From Novosphingobium lindaniclasticum LE124 (GTDB lineage: Bacteria > Pseudomonadota > Alphaproteobacteria > Sphingomonadales > Sphingomonadaceae): DNA of 64,000 nt. Below are positions 37,148-45,881 of the stretch, piece after piece. The stretch is taken from positions 1 through 64,000 of the forward strand of contig NZ_ATHL01000040.1 of assembly GCF_000445125.1 (NCBI RefSeq). Reading direction: 5' to 3'. The first letter of the stretch is position 1; each line of letters begins with the position of its first letter. The notes under the pieces were generated by a model. It saw nothing but the letters and a program-made list of their open reading frames with translations. It was not told the origin of the DNA and did no database searches. A program made the position numbers and the translations under genes.

Positions 37148-38266
37148 TCAGACGCGCATCGGCATGAGCACGTAGAGCGCCGGGCTCTTTTCGTCCTGCC
37201 GGATGAGCGTGGGCGCGCCGGCGTCGGCAAGGTGGAGTTCCACCGTGTCGCCGTCGATCTGTCCGAGTATGTCCTTGAGATAGTTGGCATTGAAGCCGAT
37301 CTCGAAGCCATCCGAACCGTAGTCCGCCGGAACCTCTTCCGCGGCCGTGCCGTTGTCGGGCGAAGTCACCGAAAGCGTCACGCGGTCCTGTTCCAGCGCC
37401 ATCTTCACCGCGCGGGTCTTCTCGGTGGCGATGGTCGCCACGCGGTCCACGCCTTCGAAGAAGCTCTTGGGATCGATCCGCAGCAGCTTGTCGTTCCCGG
37501 TCGGGATGACGCGCGTGTAGTCCGGGAACGTGCCGTCGATCAGCTTGCTGGTCAGCACCACGCCGTTCTCGCCGCCGAGGGTGAAACGGATCTTGCTGGC
37601 CGAAAGATCGATGAGCACATTGGTGTCGAGCGCTTCTTCAAGCAGCTTGCGCAGTTCGCCGACGCATTTACGGGGCACGATCACATCCGGCATGCCCTCG
37701 GCGCCGTCGGGGCGGGCGAGCGTAAAGCGCGCCAGGCGGTGACCGTCGGTGGCGGCAGCCTTCAGCTCCTCGTCCGAGACGTGGAGGAAGATGCCGTTGA
37801 GATAGTAACGCGTTTCCTCGGTGGAGATCGCGAAGCGGGTACGGTCGATCAGCTGGCCCAGCGTGGCGGCCGGGATCTCGAAGCTGGTCGGCAGTTCGCC
37901 TTCTGCGATCATCGGGAAATCGTCGCGCGGCAGGGTGGGAAGCTGGAAGCGGCTGCGCCCCGCCTTCACCACCATGCGATTGTCCGACACGTCGAGGCTT
38001 ACCTGGCTGCCGTCGGGCAGCTTTCGCGCGATGTCGAACAGCAGGTGCGCGGAAACCGTGATCGCACCGGCCTGTTCGACCGAGACGGCACCCAGGGTTT
38101 CAACGACCTGCAAGTCGAGGTCAGTCGCCATGATGCGCAGCGATCCGCCGCCCGAAGCCTCGATCAGGACGTTGGATAGGATGGGAATGGTATTGCGCCG
38201 CTCGACGACGGACTGCACGTGCGACAGGCAGCGCAGGAGCGTGGAACGTTCGATTGTGGCCTTCAT
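37148..38266 (-). CDS. dnaN: DNA polymerase III sliding clamp (beta subunit)
   Basis: 372 residues beginning MKATIERSTLLRCLSHVQSV and ending in the conserved YVLMPMRV. Three structurally equal clamp domains can be followed, with typical segments VVERRNTIPILSNVLIEA, TDGHRLAR and FPDYTRVIP. The clamp dimer encircles DNA and tethers polymerase III. It is not next to dnaA or recF here, as usual in this order of bacteria. TGGGGATAA about 120 bases upstream differs by one base from a DnaA box; a single near-match has little weight. Confidence 0.97.
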   Translation of the reverse strand: MKATIERSTLLRCLSHVQSVVERRNTIPILSNVLIEASGGGSLRIMATDLDLQVVETLGAVSVEQAGAITVSAHLLFDIARKLPDGSQVSLDVSDNRMVVKAGRSRFQLPTLPRDDFPMIAEGELPTSFEIPAATLGQLIDRTRFAISTEETRYYLNGIFLHVSDEELKAAATDGHRLARFTLARPDGAEGMPDVIVPRKCVGELRKLLEEALDTNVLIDLSASKIRFTLGGENGVVLTSKLIDGTFPDYTRVIPTGNDKLLRIDPKSFFEGVDRVATIATEKTRAVKMALEQDRVTLSVTSPDNGTAAEEVPADYGSDGFEIGFNANYLKDILGQIDGDTVELHLADAGAPTLIRQDEKSPALYVLMPMRV

Positions 38267-38531
38267 GGCGCCTCTAGTCCCCCTTGGTCGGGCTAAGGAT
38301 GCGCGCGCATCCCGAATTTCAGGACGAATATCTCTAGCGAACGGAAAACAGGCGGCAAGCGACTATTGCGCGCACTATGGTGTTTCTGGGGATAAACAGG
38401 GGGATTTCGGTCGTTTTTCAACCGATCCGAACGCGTTCTACGGAGTTCGGCATCAAAAACATTCAAGTGGGCTTTGCGCAGCGAATTAGCTCGACCAGCG
38501 GCATCGATGCGCTGCGAAAAGTACCGCAGGC

Positions 38532-38999
38532 TTATGGCCCGAAATTCCGCACATGCCCCTGCCCATCCAGCGCAAAACGAGCGCTGCCATAAGCCGAGCG
38601 GGGCGCGAGCACCCGAATTTCATAGACCACATTGGGCGACAGCCGCTTTGCGCGGACATGGGGCCGCTCCAACCCGCTGCGCGTGTCGAGAACCGATTTT
38701 CCCTTCAGAGCCTGTCCATAGACGAACGGGAACCTGTTATTGCAGCCGTCCGGCCAATAGGACCAGTAGGCACCCTCGGCAATCTGCTGGGGATCGTCCC
38801 CTGCTTCTGCCTTGGCCCGCGGACCGCTCGAGGCCCGCACGTCCACCATGCAGAAGCGATCCGGCCGCGAAAACCAGTTTCCGGTGGGCACGAAAGCCAG
38901 GCGCCCACCGATCATCTCGGCGTGGAAGTCGAAGTCGGACGAGCACGACCCGAGCAGCAGTGCGACTCCGGCTGCTGCAAGGATCGAGACCCGCTTCAT
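38532..38999 (-). CDS. Conserved hypothetical lipoprotein
   Basis: 155 residues. The signal peptide MKRVSILAAAGVALLLGSC has a lipobox (LGSC), so the mature protein begins at Cys19; Ser and Asp at +2 to +4 leave inner or outer membrane sorting open. The rest is rich in aromatic residues (EGAYWSYWPDGCNNRFPFVYG) and has two further cysteines (about 50 and 87). I do not recognise a family. The gene begins four bases after the fabG stop and could be read from the same message. Confidence 0.75.
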   Translation of the reverse strand: MKRVSILAAAGVALLLGSCSSDFDFHAEMIGGRLAFVPTGNWFSRPDRFCMVDVRASSGPRAKAEAGDDPQQIAEGAYWSYWPDGCNNRFPFVYGQALKGKSVLDTRSGLERPHVRAKRLSPNVVYEIRVLAPRSAYGSARFALDGQGHVRNFGP

Positions 39000-39003
39000 G
39001 ACC

Positions 39004-39768
39004 TCAGATCATTACCATGCCGCCGTTGACGTGGATCGTCTGGCCGGTGACGTAGCCGGCTTCTTTCGAAGCCAGGAACACGGCGGCAGCGGCGATATCG
39101 TCGCCCTCGCCCATGCGGCCCATCGGGATGCGGCCGTTCAGCGCGTCCTTTTGCGCATCGGGCAGCACATCGGTCATCGCCGTGCGGATGAAGCCCGGCG
39201 CGATGCAGTTGACGGTGACGTTGCGGCTGGCGAGTTCCTGCGCAAGGCTCTTGGACATGGCAGTGATGCCGCCTTTGGCCGCGCAGTAGTTCATCTGGCC
39301 GGGATTGCCGGTGGTGCCGACGACCGAAGTGACGTTGATGATGCGGCCGAAGCGCGCCTTCATCATCGGCTTGGTGACGGCGCGCATCAGGCGGAAAGTC
39401 GATTCCAGGTTGATCCTGATGACCTGGTCCCACTCCTCGTCCTTCATGCGCATGGCAAGGTTGTCACGGGTGATGCCGGCGTTGTTGATCAGGATGTCGA
39501 TCTTGCCGAGCGATTCGAGCGCGGCGGGAACCAGCTTCTCCACCTGCTCGGGATCTCCGAGGTTGCAGGCGATGGCGACATGATCGACGTCCTGCACATG
39601 CTGCGGGGTGTGCTCGTCAAGCTCGTCGCGGAAGGCGCGCAGCTTTTCGGCATTCGAGCCCGAGATGGCAAGGCGGGCACCCTGCGCGGCCAGCGCGCGG
39701 GCGACGGCCGAACCGATACCGCCCGAGGCGCCGGTGACGAGGGCGGTCATTCCGTTGAGGTTGAACAT
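39004..39768 (-). CDS. fabG: 3-oxoacyl-ACP reductase
   Basis: 254 residues of the short-chain dehydrogenase family. The NADPH motif is TGASGGIGSAVA, the catalytic residues are Ser148, Tyr161 and Lys165 (NVTSVVG, YCAAK), and the family signature NNAGITRDNLAMRM is typical of FabG. The C-terminus GYVTGQTIHVNGGMVMI is also typical. It reduces 3-oxoacyl-ACP in fatty acid elongation. It follows fabD on the same strand with a 109-base gap that holds palindromes. Confidence 0.95.
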   Translation of the reverse strand: MFNLNGMTALVTGASGGIGSAVARALAAQGARLAISGSNAEKLRAFRDELDEHTPQHVQDVDHVAIACNLGDPEQVEKLVPAALESLGKIDILINNAGITRDNLAMRMKDEEWDQVIRINLESTFRLMRAVTKPMMKARFGRIINVTSVVGTTGNPGQMNYCAAKGGITAMSKSLAQELASRNVTVNCIAPGFIRTAMTDVLPDAQKDALNGRIPMGRMGEGDDIAAAAVFLASKEAGYVTGQTIHVNGGMVMI

Positions 39769-39848
39769 CTTTTCAAATCTCCGTGACGCGCTCTCCCGTG
39801 GCGGGGAGCGCTGGTCCGCTGAACGGACCTTTCTTCAAGCCTCCAGCG

Positions 39849-39873
39849 GTCCCGGGTCAAGCCCGGGACGACG
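39849..39873. repeat. Intergenic palindrome, CGTCGTCCCGG family, copy 1
   Basis: GTCCCGGG and CCCGGGAC pair around TCAAG between fabD and fabG, extended by CGTCG on one side. Two smaller hairpins lie beside it: CGCTCTCCCG/CGGGGAGCG near 39790 and GGTCCG/CGGACC near 39814. The core matches the palindrome at 43202. Confidence 0.7.
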
Positions 39874-39877
39874 CGGA

Positions 39878-40813
39878 TCAAAGGGTTTTGGTCAGTTCCT
39901 CGATCTCGGCCATGGTCACGGCGGAGATCACTTCCACCTCCCCGGCCGAACGCTTGATCATCGGCCCGAGCACCTTGCCGCCAAGTTCGACGAAGGTGTC
40001 GACGCCGGCCTCGCGCATGGCGATCGCGCTTTCGCGCCAGCGGACGCGGCCGGTGACCTGTTCCACCAGCAGGCGCTGCACTTCGGCGGGGTCGGTGACG
40101 ACCGAGGCGGTGACATTGGCGAAGAGCGGCACATGCAGGCTGCCCGGAGGAGTCTTGCCCAGCGCTTCTGCCATGGCGTCGGCAGCGGGCTGCATCAGCG
40201 GGCAGTGGAACGGCGCCGAGACCGGCAGCAGCACGCCGCGCTTGATCCCGAAGTCCTTCACCAGCGCGACGGCGCGCTCGATGGCTTCCTTGTGGCCGGA
40301 GATCACGACCTGCGTGGGATCGTTGTCGTTGGCGACGGTGCAGACCCGACCTTCGGCAGCAGCGGCGGCAAGTTCAGTCGCCTTCTCGATATCAGCGCCC
40401 AGCAGCGCCGCCATGGCGCCAAGGCCGACCGGAACCGCTGCCTGCATCGACTGGCCGCGCAGCTTCAGGAGGCGCGCGGTGTCGGCAAGGCTGAAGGCTC
40501 CGGCAGCGCAAAGCGCGGTATATTCACCCAGCGAGTGTCCGGCGACGAAATCGGCCTTGTCGGCCAGCGTCACGCCGCCTTCCTTCTCCAGCACGCGCAG
40601 GACGGCGACGGCATTGGCCATGATCGCCGGCTGGGCATTCTCGGTGAGCGTCAGTTCCTCTTCGGGGCCCTGCGTCATCACGCGGAAGAGATTCTGGCCG
40701 AGCGCCTCGTCCACCTCCTGGAAGACCTCGCGCGCGACTGTGCTGGCTTCGGCGAGTTCGGCGCCCATGCCGACCTTCTGGCTGCCCTGTCCCGGGAAAA
40801 CGAATGCACGCAT
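39878..40813 (-). CDS. fabD: Malonyl-CoA:ACP transacylase
   Basis: 311 residues beginning FVFPGQGSQKVGMGAELAE. The nucleophile Ser94 lies in GHSLGEYTA, and the catalytic His is in the SAPFHCPLM segment. The enzyme loads malonyl groups on acyl carrier protein for fatty acid synthesis. It precedes fabG on the same strand. The acpP and fabF genes that often follow fabG are not in this stretch; a lipoprotein and dnaN follow instead. Confidence 0.96.
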   Translation of the reverse strand: MRAFVFPGQGSQKVGMGAELAEASTVAREVFQEVDEALGQNLFRVMTQGPEEELTLTENAQPAIMANAVAVLRVLEKEGGVTLADKADFVAGHSLGEYTALCAAGAFSLADTARLLKLRGQSMQAAVPVGLGAMAALLGADIEKATELAAAAAEGRVCTVANDNDPTQVVISGHKEAIERAVALVKDFGIKRGVLLPVSAPFHCPLMQPAADAMAEALGKTPPGSLHVPLFANVTASVVTDPAEVQRLLVEQVTGRVRWRESAIAMREAGVDTFVELGGKVLGPMIKRSAGEVEVISAVTMAEIEELTKTL

Positions 40814-40903
40814 CTTGGCGGCTCCTTCTGTCCGGCGGGTTTCGGAAACGACCCTGCCGATTTGCGAATCTGGATGTGGCGCGGCGCGTTATTGACCTTG
40901 AGG

Positions 40904-41716
40904 CTACTCGGCAACCCCGAACGGTACGATACTGTTCATCGCATCATGTCCGATATCGGCGCGACCGAGGTAGGGAATGGCGTGATGCGCGCACCAATGA
41001 CGCGCGATTTCCTCAGCCTCGGCACCGAACGGCCGGTCATTCTCCGGTACCTCGCTGATCCGGCCCAGACGCAGACCGGCCACGCCGCCGAGGTGGGCAG
41101 TCAGGTGGAAGAACAGCCGGTCCACGGCATAGAGATATTCCGACACCTCCTCCACCAGCACGACATGGCCCGCCAGACCCGGCATCAGCGGGGTGCCACA
41201 GAGCATCGCCAGCGTCATCAGGTTGAAGGCGACGCGGGGATGCTTGTCTCCGCTCGGCTCCAGGCCCGAGGCATCGCCGGTCAGCCAGCGCAGCGCGCGG
41301 CGCACCGCCTCGGCTCCGCCCTCGCGGCGAATATCGGCCAGCATCGGGCCATGGACCGGCTTGCCGATCCGCGCGCGATAGAGTCCGCCCAGCATGTATC
41401 CCGCGTCCGAATAGCCCAGGAAAGTCTTCGCCTGCGCGTCGTGCGTGAACTTGGCGATCGCCGCTTCCGCCACCCGGCAGGCGCCATAGCCGCCGCGCGC
41501 GAACCAGACCGCCTCCACCGAGGGATCGTTGGCACATTCCACCAGCGCCGCGATACGCCGCGCATCGCCTCCGGCGAAGTGGCCGTCCACTTCAAAGCAC
41601 TGGTCATGGATCACCAGTTCCACGCCCGGGAACTCGGCGGCGGCAAGCGCGACGACGGCCTCCGCATCCTCGCGGGTGATCGGGGTGGACGGTGCACAAA
41701 CTGCGATACGGGTCAT
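40904..41716 (-). CDS. LD-carboxypeptidase, peptidase S66 family
   Basis: 270 residues, slightly shorter than E. coli LdcA (304). The N-terminal IAVCAPSTPITREDAEAVV and ARGGYGACR match S66 peptidases, the nucleophile is Ser103 in LGYSDAGYML, the catalytic Glu lies in VVLVEEVSEYLY, and the His is in GRADIGHDAMN. The family removes the terminal D-alanine from cytoplasmic murein tetrapeptides during peptidoglycan recycling. It is head to head with an unusual Mur ligase gene, 53 bases apart, supporting a recycling role. Confidence 0.88.
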   Translation of the reverse strand: MTRIAVCAPSTPITREDAEAVVALAAAEFPGVELVIHDQCFEVDGHFAGGDARRIAALVECANDPSVEAVWFARGGYGACRVAEAAIAKFTHDAQAKTFLGYSDAGYMLGGLYRARIGKPVHGPMLADIRREGGAEAVRRALRWLTGDASGLEPSGDKHPRVAFNLMTLAMLCGTPLMPGLAGHVVLVEEVSEYLYAVDRLFFHLTAHLGGVAGLRLGRISEVPENDRPFGAEAEEIARHWCAHHAIPYLGRADIGHDAMNSIVPFGVAE

Positions 41717-41769
41717 GGTCCCTTCCTATCGAGGTTGTCAGGACGAACAAGGCCGCATACCGAAGCGTC

Positions 41770-43197
41770 ATGACGTCCGCGCATCACGATCTCACTTCTC
41801 ATCCCTGGTTCTTCTGCGGCATCGGCGGATCCGGCATGCTGCCGCTCGCCCTGATCCTCAAGGGGCACGGCGCGCAAGTCGCCGGCTCGGACCGCAGCCG
41901 CGACCAGGGCCGCACGCCCGAAAAGTTCTCTTGGCTGGAAAGCCTCGGCTTCGACCTGCACCCGCAGGACGGCAGCGGCATCACTGGCGCGGAGCAGACC
42001 CTGGTGGCGTCGGCCGCCGTGGAAGACACCGTGCCGGAAGTGATCCGTGCGAAAGCGTTCGGCTGCCCGCGCATGAGCCGCGCGGAACTTCTGGCGACCC
42101 TGTTCAACGCCGCCCCCTTCGGCGTGGCCATCGGCGGCACTTCGGGCAAGTCCACCGTCACCGGCATGACCGGCTGGATCATGACCCATGCTGGCCGCGA
42201 TCCCACGATCATGAACGGCGCGGTGATGAAGAACTTCGCCTCGCCCGACGCGCCTTTCGCCAGCGCCCGCGTGGGTGAGGGCAACGCCTTCGTCTCGGAA
42301 GTGGACGAGAGCGACGGTTCCATCGCGCTCTATCGTCCGAAGGTCGCGGTGCTGGGCAATGTCAGCCTCGATCACAAGAGCCTTGAGGAACTGCGCCAGC
42401 TTTTCGGCGATTTCCTCGGCCGAGCGGACGTTTCGGCGATCAATCTCGACGATGCGGAAACCGCCGCCCTCGCCCCCCATGCCAAGGCTCTGGTGACGTT
42501 CGGAATTGCGTCACCAGAAGCACAGATCGGCGCCATCGATGTGGTCGAAGGTCCGACCGCGCTGACCGCCACCGTGCTGGATCGGCGCGAGGGATCCTCG
42601 CATGCGCTGGTGCTCAAGGTGCCGGGGCGGCACAATCTCTACAACGCGCTCGCCGCCATCGCCGCCGCCAGTGCCGCGGGCGTATCGGTGGCCGAGGCCG
42701 TAGCAGCGCTGGGCAGTTTCATGGGGCTTGCGCGGCGGTTCGACATCGTCGGCACTTCGCCCTCCGGCGTGACGGTGATCGACGACTTCGGTCACAACCC
42801 GGACAAGGTCTCGGCCACGCTGGCGACGCTCAAGGCCCATCCGGGGCGCGTTATCGCGTTCTTTCAGCCCCACGGCTATGGCCCGCTCAAGCAGATGGGG
42901 CATGAACTGGCCGAAGTGCTCGCCACCAAGCTGGACGGCGGCGACGTGACGATCCTGTGCGATCCGGTCTATTTTGGCGGCACGGTGGACCGCTCGGAAG
43001 GCAGCGAGCGGATCGTGCGGCTGATCGAGGCGGACGGCGGAGGCAATGGACCTGGGGCCGAATATGTCCCTGCTCGCGAGGATTGCGCCAGCCGTATCGT
43101 CGAGATCGCCAGGCCTGGAGACCGGGTGGTGGTGATGGGCGCGCGCGATGATACGCTAACGGTGTTTGCCAGGGATCTGCTCGCACGGCTGCCCTGA
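41770..43197 (+). CDS. Atypical Mur ligase (MurC/Mpl-like)
   Basis: 475 residues from ATG 41770. The N-terminal Rossmann part FFCGIGGSGMLPLALILKGH and GSDRSRDQ is as in MurC and Mpl. The ATP loop reads GTSGKST, where MurC and Mpl usually have GTHGKT. NVSLDHKSLEELRQLFGDF takes the place of the NIDxDH block, and DDFGHNPDKVSATLATLK that of DDYAHHPTE. The third domain has FQPHGYGPLKQMGHEL. Such enzymes join amino acids or peptides to UDP-MurNAc. Its place beside an LD-carboxypeptidase suggests murein peptide ligase (recycling) rather than biosynthetic MurC, but the altered motifs leave the substrate open. Confidence 0.8.
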   Translation: MTSAHHDLTSHPWFFCGIGGSGMLPLALILKGHGAQVAGSDRSRDQGRTPEKFSWLESLGFDLHPQDGSGITGAEQTLVASAAVEDTVPEVIRAKAFGCPRMSRAELLATLFNAAPFGVAIGGTSGKSTVTGMTGWIMTHAGRDPTIMNGAVMKNFASPDAPFASARVGEGNAFVSEVDESDGSIALYRPKVAVLGNVSLDHKSLEELRQLFGDFLGRADVSAINLDDAETAALAPHAKALVTFGIASPEAQIGAIDVVEGPTALTATVLDRREGSSHALVLKVPGRHNLYNALAAIAAASAAGVSVAEAVAALGSFMGLARRFDIVGTSPSGVTVIDDFGHNPDKVSATLATLKAHPGRVIAFFQPHGYGPLKQMGHELAEVLATKLDGGDVTILCDPVYFGGTVDRSEGSERIVRLIEADGGGNGPGAEYVPAREDCASRIVEIARPGDRVVVMGARDDTLTVFARDLLARLP

Positions 43198-43201
43198 CCC
43201 G

Positions 43202-43230
43202 CGTCGTCCCGGACATGATCCGGGACGACG
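43202..43230. repeat. Intergenic palindrome, CGTCGTCCCGG family, copy 2
   Basis: CGTCGTCCCGGA and TCCGGGACGACG pair perfectly over 12 bases around CATGA, between the convergent Mur ligase and DUF808 genes. Same core as the copy at 39849. It may act as a terminator although it has no T-run. Confidence 0.75.
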
Positions 43231-43244
43231 GGTTGCCCCGGGAC

Positions 43245-44189
43245 TCAGTGCGCCTTGCCGCGCGCCTTGGCGATAAGGTGAACGATCACGGCGATCACCG
43301 CGCCCAGTACGAGGCCCACTAGCGCCGAAGCCACGGCATAGCCCAGCCAGCCGAGCACCGCGCCAAGCGGTCCACCGACCGCGGCCAGCCAGTGCTGGAA
43401 GTCGTGCGCCACATGGGCCGGAGCCGGAACACCCAGTTCCTCCAGGCCGTGAAGGATGATCCCGCCGCCGACCCAAAGCATCGCCAGCGTGCCGACCGAG
43501 GCCAGCACCGTCAGCACCTTCGGCATGCCGCTCACCAGCATGCGCCCGAAAGCCTGGGTTCCCGCACCCTGCTTCTTGGCGAGGTGCAGGCCGATGTCGT
43601 CCATCTTCACGATCAGCGCGACCGCGCCGTAGACGCCCGCCGTGATGACGATGCCGACCAGCGCCAAGGCCACCGCCCGCGTGACGAGCGAATTGTCGGC
43701 CACTTCCGAAAGGGCGATCGCCATGATCTCCGCCGACAGGATCAGGTCGGTGCGGATGGCGCCGGACACCCGGCTCTTCTCGAACGCCGCGACATCCTGG
43801 ACGGGTTCTTCCAGGGTTTCGCCGTGATGCTCTCCGCCAAACTTCTCGATGACCTTTTCGGCCCCTTCGAAGGCCAGATAGGCGCCGCCGATCATCAGGA
43901 TCGGGGTGATCAGCCAGGGCAGGAAAGCGCTCAACAGCAGCGCGATCGGCAGGAGGATGACAAGCTTGTTGAACAGGCTGCCCTTGGCGATCTTCCAGAT
44001 GATCGGCAGTTCGCGTTCGGGCGTGAAATCGGTGACATAGCCCGGCGTCACCGCCGCGTCGTCGATCACGACGCCCGCCGCCTTGCTGCCGGCCTTGGCC
44101 ACGCCCAGCCCCACGTCGTCCAGCGAGGCTGCGGCGGCGCGGGCGATCACCGCCACGTCATCGAGAAGAGCTACGAGGCCGGAAGCCAT
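43245..44189 (-). CDS. DUF808 (YedI-like) inner membrane protein
   Basis: 314 residues beginning MASGLVALLDDVAVIARAAA, the standard DUF808 N-terminus, with the family segments VTPGYVTDFTPERELPIIW, KGSLFNKLVILLPIALLLS and RTDLILSAEIMAIALSEV. About seven to eight membrane helices are visible. The family has no proven function; E. coli YedI is an example. It lies alone, convergent with the Mur ligase and divergent from the ribosomal protein operon. Confidence 0.9.
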   Translation of the reverse strand: MASGLVALLDDVAVIARAAAASLDDVGLGVAKAGSKAAGVVIDDAAVTPGYVTDFTPERELPIIWKIAKGSLFNKLVILLPIALLLSAFLPWLITPILMIGGAYLAFEGAEKVIEKFGGEHHGETLEEPVQDVAAFEKSRVSGAIRTDLILSAEIMAIALSEVADNSLVTRAVALALVGIVITAGVYGAVALIVKMDDIGLHLAKKQGAGTQAFGRMLVSGMPKVLTVLASVGTLAMLWVGGGIILHGLEELGVPAPAHVAHDFQHWLAAVGGPLGAVLGWLGYAVASALVGLVLGAVIAVIVHLIAKARGKAH

Positions 44190-44529
44190 CTGAGAAGAAA
44201 TCCCTTAAGTTGAGAGTGCGAAGCGCAGCCATGCGGGGGAAAGTTCCGGCGATCAAGCGAAAGCGGACAAAGTCGTGCATGCCAAACGACTTGGACGATA
44301 GATCGCTCCATAAAGCACAGCGCTCTGAATGCATGCCCTCCCGGCGAACCCTGCGAGCCGCCCGGCTTGCGATCAGCTTTAGCTTGCGTTCCGCCGCAGA
44401 TCCGCTAAGGGGCCGCCTTCCGTCTCGTGCGCCATGCCGCATGCCGGACGGGAAGGAAGAAAGCCGGAGGGGCCCCGCAATCCCGCGGACAAGCCAGCGA
44501 TCGGTTAGTTATAGATAAAGGAAGCTGCC
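44190..44529. other. Intergenic region upstream of rpsF
   Basis: 340 bases between divergent DUF808 and rpsF, so both promoters should be here. AAGGAAG at 44518-44524 is the rpsF ribosome binding site, five bases before its GTG. TTGCGT and GCTAAG around 44383-44415 are possible but poor promoter hexamers. I looked for an S6:S18-binding leader and could not establish one. Short Arg/Ser-rich ORFs here have no support. Confidence 0.4.
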
Positions 44530-44892
44530 GTGGCTCAGTATGAGCACGTGTTCCTGGCACGCCAGGACCTCAGCCAGGCGCAAGTCGATGCACTTGCCGC
44601 CGCCGCCACCGAGATCGTCGAAGCGAACCAGGGCAAGGTCACCAAGACCGAGACCTGGGGCCTCAAGAATCTCGCGTACAAGATCAAGCGCAACCGCAAG
44701 GCGCACTTCGTGATGCTCAACATCGAAGCTCCCGGCGATACCATCGCCGAGCTCGAGCGCCAGACGCAGATCAACGAAGACGTCATTCGCTACCTGACCA
44801 TCCGCGTCGACGAGCACGAAGCTGGTCCGTCGGTCATGATGCGCAAGAGCGACCGCGAGCGTACTCGCCGTCGTGAACGTGAAGGGAACTGA
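44530..44892 (+). CDS. rpsF: 30S ribosomal protein S6
   Basis: 120 residues from GTG 44530 ([13 protein letters not shown]). Conserved features include the segment [20 protein letters not shown] and [21 protein letters not shown]6 binds S18 and the platform of the 30S subunit. The tail is basic ([16 protein letters not shown]). It starts a three-gene operon, five bases before rpsR. Confidence 0.97.
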   Translation: MAQYEHVFLARQDLSQAQVDALAAAATEIVEANQGKVTKTETWGLKNLAYKIKRNRKAHFVMLNIEAPGDTIAELERQTQINEDVIRYLTIRVDEHEAGPSVMMRKSDRERTRRREREGN

Positions 44893-44897
44893 TTTCC

Positions 44898-45122
44898 ATG
44901 GCACGTGCATTCTTCCGCCGCCGCAAGTCCTGCCCGTTCTCGGGCAAGAACGCTCCGGCCATCGACTACAAGGACGTGCGTCTGCTTCAGGGCTTCATGT
45001 CCGAGCGTGGCAAGATCGTTCCCAGCCGCATCACCGCGGTTTCCGCAAAGAAGCAGCGTGAGCTGAGCCAGGCGATCAAGCGCGCCCGGCACATCGGCCT
45101 CCTGCCCTACATCGTCAAGTAA
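44898..45122 (+). CDS. rpsR: 30S ribosomal protein S18
   Basis: 74 residues beginning [19 protein letters not shown], with the conserved [40 protein letters not shown] and [11 protein letters not shown]. It forms a pair with S6. One cysteine (C12) remains of the zinc-type CxxC set; this is normal for proteobacterial S18. Located between rpsF and rplI, as in most proteobacteria. Confidence 0.98.
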   Translation: MARAFFRRRKSCPFSGKNAPAIDYKDVRLLQGFMSERGKIVPSRITAVSAKKQRELSQAIKRARHIGLLPYIVK

Positions 45123-45136
45123 GGAGGGCTAGCCTC

Positions 45137-45733
45137 ATGGACATCATCCTCCTCGAACGCGTCGAGAAGCTCGGCGCCATCGGCGATGTCGTTTCCGTCA
45201 AGGACGGTTACGCCCGCAACTACCTTCTTCCCAACAAGAAGGCCCTGCGCGCCAACGAGAAGAACAAGAAGGTCTTCGAAGCCAACCGCGCGAAGATCGA
45301 AGCCGACAACGCCGAGCGTCGCTCGTCGGCCGAAGCGCACTCGGGCAACGTCGAAGGCAAGCAGGTCGTCCTGATCCGCGCCTCCTCGAACTCGGGCCAG
45401 CTCTACGGTTCGGTTTCCGTGCGTGACATCGTCGACGCTCTCAACGAACAGGGCGCCGAAGTCAGCAAGCAGATGATCGTGCTCGAGCGCCCGATCAAGA
45501 CCATCGGCGTGTTCGACGTTCGCGTGAACCTGCACCCCGAAGTCTCGGTCACCATCAAGGTGAACGTCGCGCGTTCGCCCGACGAAGCCGACCTGCAGTC
45601 GCAGGGCGTGGACGTGATGGCCGCGATGTTCGAACAGGACGTCTCGGGCTTCACCGAAGCCTATGACCCGAACGCCGAACCCGGCGAAATCGCGGTCGAA
45701 GAGGACGTTGCCGAGACCGAAGAAGAGGCCTGA
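45137..45733 (+). CDS. rplI: 50S ribosomal protein L9 with acidic C-terminal extension
   Basis: 198 residues; E. coli L9 has 149. The N-terminal domain (MDIILLERVEKLGAIGDVVS, VKDGYARNYLLPNKKAL) and the connecting helix are standard, and the C-terminal domain ends near residue 165. The last 30 or so residues are strongly acidic (EIAVEEDVAETEEEA). Longer L9 proteins are usual in alphaproteobacteria. The AAGGAGGG ribosome binding site lies eight bases upstream, and a strong terminator follows. Confidence 0.97.
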   Translation: MDIILLERVEKLGAIGDVVSVKDGYARNYLLPNKKALRANEKNKKVFEANRAKIEADNAERRSSAEAHSGNVEGKQVVLIRASSNSGQLYGSVSVRDIVDALNEQGAEVSKQMIVLERPIKTIGVFDVRVNLHPEVSVTIKVNVARSPDEADLQSQGVDVMAAMFEQDVSGFTEAYDPNAEPGEIAVEEDVAETEEEA

Positions 45734-45768
45734 GCTTCCTTTTCGCGGTAACGACCGTCGAGATCGAG

Positions 45769-45802
45769 GGCCCTCGCTCCCACGGGAGCGGGGGCCTTTC
45801 TC
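45769..45802 (+). terminator. Terminator of the rpsF-rpsR-rplI operon
   Basis: GGCCCTCGCTCCC and GGGAGCGGGGGCC pair over 13 positions with one wobble and a three-base loop, followed by TTTCTCTTTG. Confidence 0.92.
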
Positions 45803-45881
45803 TTTGATCGGCCAGCGATCCACCCTCCATCCACGCCTGCCCGACTATTGCACTGCAATACGAATCGCGTAAGTGTGGGCG

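Noticed and set aside
44430..44529. Possible S6:S18 autoregulatory leader upstream of rpsF
   Set aside because: I could not draw the required hairpin with a CCG-containing loop with confidence.
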